Below are positions 28,899 to 36,900 of a DNA stretch of 57,089 nucleotides, piece after piece. Position 1 is the stretch's first letter, and every line of letters starts with the position of its first letter. Below the pieces are notes generated by a model that saw only the letters and a list, made by a program, of their open reading frames with translations, had not been told where the DNA came from and searched no databases. Position numbers and translations under genes: made by a program. Where the stretch lies: positions 1 to 57,089 of the forward strand of contig CAKKRP010000015.1 in NCBI GenBank assembly GCA_919902765.1, given 5' to 3'. The stretch is from Gammaproteobacteria bacterium. GTDB lineage: Bacteria > Pseudomonadota > Gammaproteobacteria > S012-40.

Positions 28899-28956
28899 CA
28901 GCGCCGATTTGCACTTCCTTGCGGGCGCTTAAAAAATACCGCTAAGCGAAGAGGAA
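28899..28956 (+). ncRNA. SAM-II (SAM_alpha-type) riboswitch candidate in the metZ leader
   Basis: P1 is a perfect six-pair stem, AGCGCC (28900-28905) with GGCGCT (28924-28929). Directly after the 5' strand comes GATTT, and before the 3' strand TTGC; after P1 come TTAAAA and GCTAA (28941-28945). These are the elements I remember from the SAM-II consensus, in order and spacing. The loop stretch TTCCTT (28915-28920) can pair with GAGGAA (28951-28956), with one G-U pair, giving the H-type pseudoknot of this class. The gene downstream is a methionine-synthesis enzyme, a known SAM-II target. Identification is from memory of the consensus; no covariance model was run. Confidence 0.76.
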
Positions 28957-28958
28957 AT

Positions 28959-28989
28959 CCCGCTTCGATAGCCGTATGCGGGTTTTTTT
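28959..28989 (+). terminator. intrinsic terminator / riboswitch expression platform before metZ
   Basis: CCCGC (28959-28963) pairs with GCGGG (28978-28982), followed by seven T residues. A competing helix, AAGCG (28944-28948) with CGCTT (28961-28965), would break it and uses bases that overlap the riboswitch GCTAA. That fits a ligand-dependent off switch 40 bases before the metZ start. Confidence 0.8.
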
Positions 28990-29028
28990 GTGCCCGCGTT
29001 TTTCCATATCCTGCGAAACGAGGGTTTT

Positions 29029-30210
29029 ATGCACGATCAAGATGATTTTAAATTCGATACATTAGCGGTACGCCATGGTATACAGCGTACCCACGAGGGC
29101 GAACACAGCGAACCCATCTTTGCGACTTCCAGTTATGTGTTCGCCAGCGCCGCCGAGGCGGCGGCGCGTTTTTCCGGCGAGTCGCCCGGCAATATCTATT
29201 CGCGATTTACCAATCCCACCGTGCGCGCTTTTGAACAGCGTTTAGCGGCGCTGGAAGGCGGCGAGGCCTGCGTCGCCACGGCATCCGGCATGGCGGCGAT
29301 TTTAAGCGCATGCGTGGGCCTCATGAAGGCCGGCGATCACATGGTGTCATCGCGTTCCGTATTCGGATCGACGGTCGTTTTGTTCAACAATTATTTGACA
29401 CGCATGGGCATCGCTACCTCATACGCTCCGCTCACCGATCTGGCGGCGTGGCGTGCGGCGATAAAATCGAACACGCGCGTCCTGTTTGTTGAAACCCCTT
29501 CGAATCCGCTGACCGAGGTGGCCGATATCGCCGCCTTGGCCGACCTTGCTCATCAACACGATTGTTTGTTGGTGGTAGACAATTGTTTTTGTACCCCTGC
29601 GCTGCAACAACCCCTAAAACTCGGTGCCGATGTCGTCGTGCATTCAGCCACCAAATATATCGACGGTCAAGGGCGTTGTCTGGGTGGCGCGGTGGTGGGC
29701 AATGCACAAATCGTAGGCAAGGATGTGTATGGTTTTTTGCGCACCGCCGGGCCGACGATGAGCCCGTTCAATGCATGGGTTTTCACCAAGGGATTGGAGA
29801 CATTGCGCCTGCGTATGCTGGCGCATAGCGCGGCGGCCCATGCCTTGGCGCAGTGGTTGCGCGAGCAGCCGGTGGTCGCTAAGGTGCATTATCCCGGCTT
29901 GCCAGATCATCCGCAACATGCGCTGGCGAAAAAACAACAGTCCGCCTTTGGCGGCGTGCTGTCATTTGAAGTGCGAGGTGGCAAGGAGGGTGCTTGGAAG
30001 GTCGTAGACAGCACGCGCATGTTATCGATCACTGCCAATTTGGGCGACGTAAAATCTACCATCACCCATCCTGCATCCACCACGCATGGTCGTTTAACGC
30101 CTGAGGCGCGTTTAGAATCCGGCATTAGCGATGGATTATTGCGCATTGCGGTTGGATTAGAAGATATTGACGATATTAAAGCGGACTTGTTACGTGGGTT
30201 TAACGCCTAA
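29029..30210 (+). CDS. metZ: O-succinylhomoserine sulfhydrylase MetZ
   Basis: A Cys/Met-metabolism PLP enzyme of about 393 residues that makes homocysteine from O-succinylhomoserine and sulfide. The PLP lysine is in VVHSATKYIDGQG; other family blocks are IYSRFTNPTVRAFEQRLA and ETPSNPLTEV. I choose ATG 29029 (GAGGG just upstream), since the ORF-track start at 28990 lies against the terminator T-run and adds a non-family leader. The order purF-metZ is conserved, but here metZ has its own promoter and riboswitch. Confidence 0.95.
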   Translation: MHDQDDFKFDTLAVRHGIQRTHEGEHSEPIFATSSYVFASAAEAAARFSGESPGNIYSRFTNPTVRAFEQRLAALEGGEACVATASGMAAILSACVGLMKAGDHMVSSRSVFGSTVVLFNNYLTRMGIATSYAPLTDLAAWRAAIKSNTRVLFVETPSNPLTEVADIAALADLAHQHDCLLVVDNCFCTPALQQPLKLGADVVVHSATKYIDGQGRCLGGAVVGNAQIVGKDVYGFLRTAGPTMSPFNAWVFTKGLETLRLRMLAHSAAAHALAQWLREQPVVAKVHYPGLPDHPQHALAKKQQSAFGGVLSFEVRGGKEGAWKVVDSTRMLSITANLGDVKSTITHPASTTHGRLTPEARLESGISDGLLRIAVGLEDIDDIKADLLRGFNA

Positions 30211-30404
30211 AACGACGCATCTAGTGCCGGTCAAGCCATAACAATGATGGGTTACAATATTTTTCGTTAGTTAGGGCTGAGGTTTAGCACGTCTGGGGTC
30301 GAAAGCAGTATAGTGGAGAGTGTGAAAAATACACATAATTAGTGTGGTTTAGAGTGTAGTAAGAGGGCGTGGATTGATCGCGTATCGCAATTGAGGAGTG
30401 ACAT

Positions 30405-30794
30405 GTGGGTGCTGAGTTGCGCAAGATTATGTATATCGAAGACGAACCGGATATTCAAATTATCGCCAAATTATCACTGGAACAAGTAGGTGGCTTTGAG
30501 GTGCAGATTTGTAGTTCAGGAGTGGAAGGCTTAGCAAAAGTAAAAGCATTTCATCCCGATCTCATTTTGTTAGATGTCATGATGCCCGGTATGGACGGGC
30601 CGACGACGTTGGCCGAACTTAAAAAAATGCCCGAATTAAAAAATGTGCCGATGGTGTTTATGACTGCCAAGGCGCAACCGCTAGAAATAGAACATTTCAA
30701 ACGTCTAGGCGTTGTCGATGTTATTACCAAGCCGTTTGATCCAGTAGGGTTGCCTGCGCAGGTGCGGAAAATTTGGACCAGCGCGGTTGGCTGA
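30405..30794 (+). CDS. single-domain response regulator (CheY-like)
   Basis: A 129-residue receiver domain without output domain. Seen: acidic pair in YIEDEPDIQ, phospho-acceptor Asp in LILLDVMMPGMDG, Thr in MTAK and Lys in ITKPFDP. GTG start with GAGGAG six bases upstream. The next gene, two bases after the stop, encodes an Hpt domain protein, so the pair probably forms part of a phosphorelay whose kinase is elsewhere. Confidence 0.92.
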   Translation: MGAELRKIMYIEDEPDIQIIAKLSLEQVGGFEVQICSSGVEGLAKVKAFHPDLILLDVMMPGMDGPTTLAELKKMPELKNVPMVFMTAKAQPLEIEHFKRLGVVDVITKPFDPVGLPAQVRKIWTSAVG

Positions 30795-30795
30795 C

Positions 30796-31122
30796 ATGGA
30801 TTTAGATGCGCGATTAATAGAGCTGCGTAGACAGTACGTCGCGCAACTGCCAAAAAAATTCTCGGACATCGAGGCGTTGTGGCGGCAATTGCGCACTCAA
30901 GACGACCCGCAACAGCGCGCAGATTTACATCGGTTAACGCATAGTTTGGCGGGTTCCGGGGCGACCTATGGGTTTCCCAATATCAGCACTGCGGCACGCC
31001 ATGCCGAGGATATACTAAAACCCCACAGTGAGGCGCAAGGGCAGCCATTGCCCGCATCGCAAATCGAAGACGCCCTGCGGTCCTTGGGTAAGGTGATCGG
31101 CGAAGCAAAATCGCAAGGCTAG
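30796..31122 (+). CDS. Hpt domain phosphotransfer protein
   Basis: A 108-residue helical histidine-phosphotransfer protein. The phospho-His site is LHRLTHSLAGSGATYGF, matching the H-x-L/K-x-G-S-A pattern. I start at ATG 30796 (two bases after the response-regulator stop); the ORF-track start is an upstream TTG inside the previous gene. No kinase or diguanylate cyclase output gene lies next to it in this window. Confidence 0.87.
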   Translation: MDLDARLIELRRQYVAQLPKKFSDIEALWRQLRTQDDPQQRADLHRLTHSLAGSGATYGFPNISTAARHAEDILKPHSEAQGQPLPASQIEDALRSLGKVIGEAKSQG

Positions 31123-31209
31123 GCGGATTTGGAATTTTACATGGCGTATCATCCGGGCTTTATTTGCTAACCAGCCTGTTGGGTCTGGTCTATGTTATTA
31201 TACGCAAAG

Positions 31210-31244
31210 ACTCGGATACGCGCGTTTAAAGCGCACATCCGAGT
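31210..31244. terminator. hairpin between convergent hpt and yhbY
   Basis: ACTCGGAT (31210-31217) and ATCCGAGT (31237-31244) pair perfectly, with a further GCGC/GCGC pairing inside. It lies between the 3' ends of two convergent genes, so it probably ends transcripts from both sides, although neither side shows a clear U-run. Confidence 0.6.
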
Positions 31245-31265
31245 ATGCATAAGGCAGGTATAGCG

Positions 31266-31559
31266 TTAAGGTAGTACGAGGCGCGGTTGTTGCGACGCAC
31301 GATACAACACCACGATGCGGCCTATCGTTTGTACCAGCGTGGCGTCGGTGCGTTGCGCCAATTCTGCGGCGATTTGGTGCAGCGTTGCCCGTTCTGCAGT
31401 ATGAATTTTGACTTTGAGCAGTTCGTGATGTTCTAGGGCGGCATGGAGTTCCTGCGTAACCGCCTCGCTAGCGCCTGCATGGCCGACCGAGACCACGGGT
31501 TTTAGTTTGTGCGCAAGACTGCGTAAATGACGGATTTGAGTATTAGTAAGCGATATCAT
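31266..31559 (-). CDS. yhbY: ribosome assembly RNA-binding protein YhbY (CRM domain)
   Basis: A CRM-domain protein of 97 residues with the GxxG RNA-binding loop in VSVGHAGASEAV. It associates with pre-50S ribosomal particles. I use the ATG at 31559 (MISLTNTQIRHLR), the family N-terminus, rather than 31568. It is divergent from the rlmE-ftsH unit as in many gammaproteobacteria, but here its ATG overlaps the ATG of the opposite gene (CATG). Confidence 0.94.
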   Translation of the reverse strand: MISLTNTQIRHLRSLAHKLKPVVSVGHAGASEAVTQELHAALEHHELLKVKIHTAERATLHQIAAELAQRTDATLVQTIGRIVVLYRASQQPRLVLP

Positions 31560-31821
31560 GACAAGCAACGGTTATCCCAACGACAAAACATTGGCTATTG
31601 TACCAAAAAAACCTCATGGTTTCAGTGTGCAAGCCAGTCCTTTTAATCCCATCAAGTTTGAATTGGGCATCATTTTGATTATAGGACTGTTGTTGGTGCT
31701 AGTGATTGAACGTATCACGCCGCGCGGCGTCCTACAGTTACTAGGGCTGTGGGTGTATGCCATGGCGGGCGTCGCGTGGCTGAGTTGGCGCATACGACGC
31801 ACCCAGCACGCGCTAGGGTAG
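31558..31821 (+). CDS. small membrane protein upstream of rlmE, hypothetical
   Basis: An 87-residue ORF with a hydrophilic N-terminus and a hydrophobic stretch of about residues 35-52 followed by a second around 61-76 and a basic C-terminus (RIRRTQHALG), so it looks like a real two-helix membrane protein. Its start codon overlaps that of yhbY on the other strand, and its stop is five bases before rlmE. I do not recognise a family. It could also be a chance ORF over the rlmE leader. Confidence 0.5.
   Translation: MTSNGYPNDKTLAIVPKKPHGFSVQASPFNPIKFELGIILIIGLLLVLVIERITPRGVLQLLGLWVYAMAGVAWLSWRIRRTQHALG
31597..31602 (-). promoter_or_regulatory. candidate -10 of the yhbY promoter
   Basis: On the minus strand TTTTTGGTACAAT gives an extended -10 (TGGTACAAT). 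A start near 31590 would leave a leader of about 30 bases before yhbY. It lies inside the opposite small ORF; no convincing -35 was found. Confidence 0.4.
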
Positions 31822-31826
31822 TTATT

Positions 31827-32444
31827 ATGGCCAAGAGCAAGAGCAGCCGTCGCTGGTTGCAAGAACACGTGAATGATCCCTATGTCAAACAGGCCCAACA
31901 GCAAGGATATCGCTCGCGTGCAGCGTTTAAGCTGCTCGAGCTGGATCAGCGTGACCACTTGTTGCGCCCTGGGATGACGGTCGTAGACCTCGGTGCGGCC
32001 CCCGGCAGTTGGTCGCAGATTGCGGCGCAGCGGGTGGGCCGCCTGGGGCATGTCGTCGCCCTCGATATACTACCCACGGAGCCCTTGGAGGGGGTGACCG
32101 TTTTACAATTGGATTTTACCGTCGATGCGGCTTTGACGGCCTTGGATCAGGCCTTAAACGGGCGGGTGGTAGACCTTGTGATTTGCGATATAGCCCCCAA
32201 TATCACCGGAATAGACTCAGTGGATCAACCGCGCGCGATCTATCTTGTGGAATTGGCGCTGGATTTTGCACTGAAGAAACTGCGGCCGGGGGGCGATTTC
32301 CTGGTGAAGGTGTTTCAAGGCGCAGGTGCAGAGGAATTTATCAAGTTGTGTCGCCCGGCATTTACGTCATTGGCGATACGCAAGCCCAAGGCCTCGCGGC
32401 CACGTAGCAACGAAGTGTATGTGTTAGCTCGACGGCGCAAGTAA
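31827..32444 (+). CDS. rlmE: 23S rRNA (uridine-2'-O)-methyltransferase RlmE
   Basis: A 205-residue SAM-dependent methyltransferase (FtsJ/RrmJ) acting on U2552 of 23S rRNA. The SAM site is VVDLGAAPGSWSQ; ICDIAPNITG carries the catalytic Asp and FLVKVFQG the Lys. I start at ATG 31827 (MAKSKSSRRWL), not the upstream ORF-track start. The rlmE-ftsH order is conserved in proteobacteria. Confidence 0.96.
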   Translation: MAKSKSSRRWLQEHVNDPYVKQAQQQGYRSRAAFKLLELDQRDHLLRPGMTVVDLGAAPGSWSQIAAQRVGRLGHVVALDILPTEPLEGVTVLQLDFTVDAALTALDQALNGRVVDLVICDIAPNITGIDSVDQPRAIYLVELALDFALKKLRPGGDFLVKVFQGAGAEEFIKLCRPAFTSLAIRKPKASRPRSNEVYVLARRRK

Positions 32445-32566
32445 GGTAAGTTAATATTAATTCAATGATGTTAAAACGTTTAACCATATGTTGTAGAAGG
32501 TTGTTGGCGGTACAAGGGGGCAGCCCCAGGGACAATGCTAGAGCCAGTGCAAGGGTGCGGGGTACG

Positions 32567-32621
32567 TGCCTCTTTGCAAGACGCTCCACGTTGGGTACGA
32601 TTGAGGTTTCGGTAAGAGGCA
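32567..32621 (+). promoter_or_regulatory. stem that sequesters the ftsH Shine-Dalgarno
   Basis: TGCCTCTT (32567-32574) is exactly complementary to AAGAGGCA (32614-32621), which contains the only good Shine-Dalgarno (AAGAGG) for the ftsH TTG start. The eight-pair stem closes a 39-base loop. If it forms, ftsH translation is limited until it melts; a thermosensor role is inference. Confidence 0.5.
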
Positions 32622-32628
32622 GAGCACG

Positions 32629-34569
32629 TTGAGCGAAATGGCGAAAAATATTATTTTGTGGGTGGTTATCGCAATCGTCTTGATGACGGTGTTCAATAAT
32701 TTTGCACCGCGTCAGACCAATGCGCGCCAAGTCGAATATTCTCAATTTGTCCATGATGTAAAAGACGGGCAGGTTCAAAAAGTTCAAATCGAGGCCGAAG
32801 GGCGCGTGATCCGCGGCACCTTGCAAAACGGCGATAAATTTATGACCTTCAGTCCGAATGACCCGGGCCTGATGGGCGATTTGCTGAATAATCACGTGGC
32901 GATAGACGTGAAACCGCCCGAGCAACAGAGCTTGATGATGCAAATTTTCATCTCTTGGTTCCCAATGCTGTTGTTGATTGCGGTGTGGATATTCTTTATG
33001 CGCCAGATGCAAGGCGGGGGCGGCGGGCGTGGCGCGATGTCGTTCGGCAAGAGCCGCGCGCGCATGTTGGGTGAAGATCAAGTCAAGGTCACGTTTAGCG
33101 ACGTGGCAGGTGCCGACGAGGCCAAAGAAGAAGTGGCGGAGTTGGTAGAATTCCTACGCGATCCCGGCAAATTTCAGAAACTCGGCGGCAAGATTCCGCG
33201 CGGTGTATTATTGGTCGGCTCGCCGGGGACAGGTAAAACCCTGCTGGCGCGGGCGATTGCCGGTGAAGCCAAGGTGCCTTTCTTTACGATCTCAGGTTCG
33301 GATTTCGTAGAAATGTTCGTCGGTGTCGGCGCGTCACGGGTGCGCGACATGTTCGAGCAAGCCAAAAAACACGCGCCGTGCATCATCTTCATCGATGAAA
33401 TCGACGCCGTGGGCCGTCATCGCGGCGCGGGCTTAGGCGGCGGTCATGACGAACGCGAGCAAACCTTGAATCAATTGCTGGTCGAAATGGACGGTTTTGA
33501 AGGTAACGAGGGCATTATCATCATTGCGGCGACCAACCGTCCCGATGTCTTGGATCCGGCCTTATTGCGTCCGGGTCGTTTCGACCGTCAAGTCGTCGTG
33601 CCGTTGCCCGATTTGCGTGGCCGCGATCATATCTTACGCGTACATATGCGTAAGGTGCCGTTGGCGGATGACGTAAAGCCGGAATTTATCGCGCGCGGCA
33701 CGCCCGGTTTTTCCGGTGCCGATTTGGCCAATTTGGTCAACGAGGCCGCGTTATTCGCCGCGCGCAAAAACAAGCGCTTGGTGTCTATGGATGATTTCGA
33801 AAAGGCCAAAGACAAAGTCATGATGGGCGCAGAGCGCAAGTCCATGGTGATGAGCGACGACGAAAAGCGTCTGACCGCTTATCACGAAGCAGGGCATGCC
33901 ATCGTGGGGCGTATGGTGCCCGCGCACGATCCCGTATACAAAGTCACTATCATCCCGCGCGGGCGCGCGTTGGGCGTGACGATGTTCTTGCCCGAGGCGG
34001 ATCGTTACAGCTATAGCAAACAGCGTTTGGAAAGCCAAATCAGTTCTCTATTTGGTGGTCGTTTGGCGGAAGAATTGGTGTTTGGCGGCGAGTCGGTGAC
34101 GACCGGCGCGTCTAACGATATACAGCGCACCACCGACATCGCGCGCAATATGGTGACCAAGTGGGGGTTGTCGGATCGTCTAGGCCCGATGACTTATAGC
34201 GAAGACGAAGGCGAGGTCTTTTTGGGTCGCTCGGTAACGCAGCACAAAGAAGTTTCCGACGAAACCGCGCACGTCATCGACGAAGAAATTCGCGCCATTG
34301 TTGATCGCAATTACGAACGTGCGAAGACAGTCTTGCTCGACAATATCGAAAAATTACACGCCATGGCCGATGCCTTGATGAAGTATGAGACGATAGACGC
34401 CGGTCAGATCGAAAATATTATGACGGGTCGCCCGCCCGGTCCACCGAGTTCTTGGGACGATACGACCGATAGCGGCAGCGGCGATAAGCTAACGCGCCCC
34501 TCGGCGTTGGGTGCGGAACGCAAAAAGGACGAAAAACCGGTTGCAGGACCTGCGACAGGTTCTACCTAA
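32629..34569 (+). CDS. ftsH: ATP-dependent zinc metalloprotease FtsH
   Basis: A 646-residue membrane-anchored AAA+ protease that degrades unassembled membrane proteins and regulators such as LpxC and sigma32. Two transmembrane helices (about 7-25 and 105-122) flank a periplasmic domain. Walker A GSPGTGKT, Walker [12 protein letters not shown], the second region of homology ([20 protein letters not shown]) and the zinc site HEAGH are all present. I keep the TTG start: AAGAGG lies nine bases upstream, and some FtsH proteins begin MSxMAKN. The alternative is ATG 32638 (MAKN). Confidence 0.98.
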   Translation: MSEMAKNIILWVVIAIVLMTVFNNFAPRQTNARQVEYSQFVHDVKDGQVQKVQIEAEGRVIRGTLQNGDKFMTFSPNDPGLMGDLLNNHVAIDVKPPEQQSLMMQIFISWFPMLLLIAVWIFFMRQMQGGGGGRGAMSFGKSRARMLGEDQVKVTFSDVAGADEAKEEVAELVEFLRDPGKFQKLGGKIPRGVLLVGSPGTGKTLLARAIAGEAKVPFFTISGSDFVEMFVGVGASRVRDMFEQAKKHAPCIIFIDEIDAVGRHRGAGLGGGHDEREQTLNQLLVEMDGFEGNEGIIIIAATNRPDVLDPALLRPGRFDRQVVVPLPDLRGRDHILRVHMRKVPLADDVKPEFIARGTPGFSGADLANLVNEAALFAARKNKRLVSMDDFEKAKDKVMMGAERKSMVMSDDEKRLTAYHEAGHAIVGRMVPAHDPVYKVTIIPRGRALGVTMFLPEADRYSYSKQRLESQISSLFGGRLAEELVFGGESVTTGASNDIQRTTDIARNMVTKWGLSDRLGPMTYSEDEGEVFLGRSVTQHKEVSDETAHVIDEEIRAIVDRNYERAKTVLLDNIEKLHAMADALMKYETIDAGQIENIMTGRPPGPPSSWDDTTDSGSGDKLTRPSALGAERKKDEKPVAGPATGST

Positions 34570-34595
34570 GATTTGTGATCGTTTTTAACACCAAT

Positions 34596-34631
34596 AAACC
34601 CCCTTGCGGCACGTCGCGGCAAGGGGGTTTT
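34596..34631 (+). terminator. intrinsic terminator after ftsH
   Basis: AAACCCCCTTGC and GCAAGGGGGTTT form a perfect 12-pair stem around an 11-base loop, then one further T. It ends only 12 bases before the folP start codon, so folP needs read-through or a promoter overlapping it. Confidence 0.85.
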
Positions 34632-34642
34632 AGGTTATTACC

Positions 34643-35449
34643 ATGCTAGATTTATCAAACCCCCAGGTGATGGGGATACTCAATGTAACCCCCGATTCTT
34701 TTGCCGACGGCGGGCGTTATGTCGAGCCACAGCAGGCCGTGACTCAGGCCCGGCGTATGGCGGCGGAGGGCGCGACCCTGATCGACATTGGGGGCGAATC
34801 TACGCGCCCAGGTGCCCTTACGGTCACCGTAGAACAAGAGCTGGCGCGCGTGATACCTGTTATAAAGGCCTTACAGGCTGCCGACCTAAACGCCACCCTC
34901 TCTATCGACACCTGCAAGCCTGAGGTCATGCGTGCCGCCGTCAATGCCGGTGTGGGGCTGATCAACGATGTCTGCGCCTTGCGCATGCCTGGAGCCGTGG
35001 AGGCCGCTGCGGAGCTGGCGGTGCCTGTATGTCTAATGCATATGCAAGGTGAGCCGCGCACCATGCAGGTCGCGCCGCATTATGCCGATGTCGTCGCCGA
35101 GGTGAGGGATTTCCTATTGGCGCGCGTTGAGGCCTGCATCGCAGCGGGGATTGCTAAACACAATGTTATTTTAGACCCCGGTTTTGGTTTTGGTAAAACC
35201 GTCGCTCACAATCTGACGCTGCTAAAACATTTGTCCGAGTTATGTGCGTTGGGATTTCCGGTGCTAGTGGGGCTGTCGCGCAAATCCATGCTGGGTGCGT
35301 TGCTGAATGCGCCGGTAGAAGATCGGTTATACGGCACGGTCGCATTGACAACGATGGCGGTGGCGGCGGGCGCGCGCATCGTGCGCGTGCATGACGTGCG
35401 AGCGAATTGGGATGCGTTGCGGGTGGCGGTTGCGGTGAGGGAGGGCTAG
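34643..35449 (+). CDS. folP: dihydropteroate synthase FolP
   Basis: A 268-residue TIM-barrel enzyme joining pABA to the pterin, the sulfonamide target. Family blocks: MGILNVTPDSFADGG, DIGGESTRPGA, SIDTCKPEVM, LMHMQGEPRTMQ and LDPGFGFGKT. It is the last gene of the conserved yhbY-rlmE-ftsH-folP block; the usual next gene, glmM, is absent and foreign-looking DNA follows. Confidence 0.97.
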   Translation: MLDLSNPQVMGILNVTPDSFADGGRYVEPQQAVTQARRMAAEGATLIDIGGESTRPGALTVTVEQELARVIPVIKALQAADLNATLSIDTCKPEVMRAAVNAGVGLINDVCALRMPGAVEAAAELAVPVCLMHMQGEPRTMQVAPHYADVVAEVRDFLLARVEACIAAGIAKHNVILDPGFGFGKTVAHNLTLLKHLSELCALGFPVLVGLSRKSMLGALLNAPVEDRLYGTVALTTMAVAAGARIVRVHDVRANWDALRVAVAVREG

Positions 35450-35475
35450 TGTAATTAATTGCTGTTGCAGGGTCG

Positions 35476-35643
35476 TTAATCCAATTGCAATCGATGATTG
35501 TCACCAATCTCCCTGACAATATTTTTTGCCACTCCCGCTGCCTTCGCAAATTCCGGCCAACGTCGTACGGCATCCGCGATTTCTTCAATTAATTCGTTTG
35601 GTTTCGGTAGGGTGACGGCATCCGCAACGCTCAGTTGATTCAA
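35476..35643 (-). pseudogene. HipA toxin C-terminal remnant
   Basis: A minus-strand reading frame of 55 codons, too short for the ORF track, ends in TAA at 35476-35478 and is closed upstream by a TGA at 35644-35646. Its product contains ELIEEIADAVRRWPEFAKAA, which matches the C-terminal helices of HipA-type Ser/Thr kinases (alternating helix, W-x-x-F, A-G-V). No kinase core or hipB is present, and it begins only with a TTG, so it is read as the tail of a deleted hipA. Identification is from pattern memory. Confidence 0.6.
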
Positions 35644-35646
35644 TCA

Positions 35647-35977
35647 AAACGCCGCGTCATAAAATGCGGCCGTAAATAAGTATGTTGATATCAGTATACT
35701 AAAATATAGCCCAATATAGTGCTATTATATTATACTAGATATGCTTGGTTTGTCAACGTGAGCTAAGTATAAAAGGCTTTTAACAGCCTATTATATGCAA
35801 ATAATACGTATAATATGCTAATTAAAGTTTGTCAAATGTGAAATTAAAAAATCTTGGTTTATACCTTATAATGGTCGCGCATAGCAAAAAGTTTGCTGGC
35901 GTAGGTCGTGCTCACACAGGCGTTCTGCGCAGTCAAAAAAGGCCGGAAAACGTACATTTAAATGTTGCGGAGGGTTT
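35647..35977. other. AT-rich intergenic region upstream of the barrel protein
   Basis: About 330 bases without a gene. From about 35670 to 35870 the DNA is markedly richer in A and T than its surroundings, with short inverted repeats such as AGTATACT and ATTAT/ATAAT pairs. It probably holds the promoter for the following gene, but several -10-like boxes exist and I cannot choose one. Confidence 0.6.
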
Positions 35978-36850
35978 ATGAATAAAAATATCAGTTTGTC
36001 ATATGTTGTGAATGTGTCAGTGTTAGCAATACTTCCCTCGTCGGTATGGGCATTCGGAATGTTGGGTGGCAATGGAGTGATGCTTCAATCCAATCAAAAT
36101 GTTCAAGTGGGAGTTGAATTTCAGAAAATTGAAAATGCTGGATTCGCATTTGATGCTACCTCCGCGAATTTTGACGCTACCGTATATGGCAATGGTAGTG
36201 CGCGAGTTCCCGAAAACGTATCGTCATTGACGTCAGAAGTGCTATTGATACGCGGCGATTACGCAGTCTCGAACGGAATCAATTTGTTTGGAAAAGTCGG
36301 TACGACTAAGGACAAAGGAAATTTACTGCGCAGCAATCCAGGTAATCTTGTAGCGGTTGGTGCGCGTTACGTGCCGGTACAAGATAGTCTAATCAAGGTT
36401 GGTTTGTCTTTGCAGGGAATGTACGTAGGTGAAAAGGGCGCTAGGGACAGTGTCCCGGCAAATGCCACACCGACCTATGCGAATACTTCGATATATAATG
36501 CGCGCGGGAACGCGCAGGACAAGCTGCAATACCAACGCTATGATGCGTTATTAAATGTTAGTTTTGATACGCGTTACGTGACGCCATATCTCGGAATACT
36601 CTTTACTTATATCAACGGGGAATATTCGAGTAAGGTGGAGGGTAATGCAACTGCAAATACGTGTACCCCCACTTGTAGCAGCACCTCCACACATTTTATT
36701 TATACCGAGAACCGCAAGGTTAGCAATCCAAATTTAATAGGTGCGATATTTGGGATATCATTGAATCAGAATGAACAATTTGGTTTCAATTTGGAGACCC
36801 GCTTTGGCCAGGGATTCGCCTATGTAGGTTCGGCAGTGGCGCGATTCTAA
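35978..36850 (+). CDS. predicted outer-membrane beta-barrel protein
   Basis: A 290-residue protein with a signal peptide (about 1-25, ending VWAFG), then alternating polar/hydrophobic beta strands with aromatic girdle residues and a C-terminal Phe (GSAVARF), typical of BAM-inserted barrels. A loop near residue 225-240 contains a Cys pair (NTCTPTCSS). I recognise no specific family; the size fits an 8-12-stranded OmpA/OmpW-like barrel. The N-terminal half uses more A/T-rich codons than the housekeeping genes, in line with acquired DNA. GGAGG-type Shine-Dalgarno present (GCGGAGGG). Confidence 0.78.
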   Translation: MNKNISLSYVVNVSVLAILPSSVWAFGMLGGNGVMLQSNQNVQVGVEFQKIENAGFAFDATSANFDATVYGNGSARVPENVSSLTSEVLLIRGDYAVSNGINLFGKVGTTKDKGNLLRSNPGNLVAVGARYVPVQDSLIKVGLSLQGMYVGEKGARDSVPANATPTYANTSIYNARGNAQDKLQYQRYDALLNVSFDTRYVTPYLGILFTYINGEYSSKVEGNATANTCTPTCSSTSTHFIYTENRKVSNPNLIGAIFGISLNQNEQFGFNLETRFGQGFAYVGSAVARF

Positions 36851-36900
36851 TATGTTGGGTAGTGTATCTGCGTAACTAACTCATTAGGGGCAGTGAGATA

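Noticed and set aside
35166-35588. 140-codon minus-strand ORF overlapping folP
   Set aside because: It runs antisense through folP and has a Pro-rich, domain-free product; the hipA remnant is in another frame.
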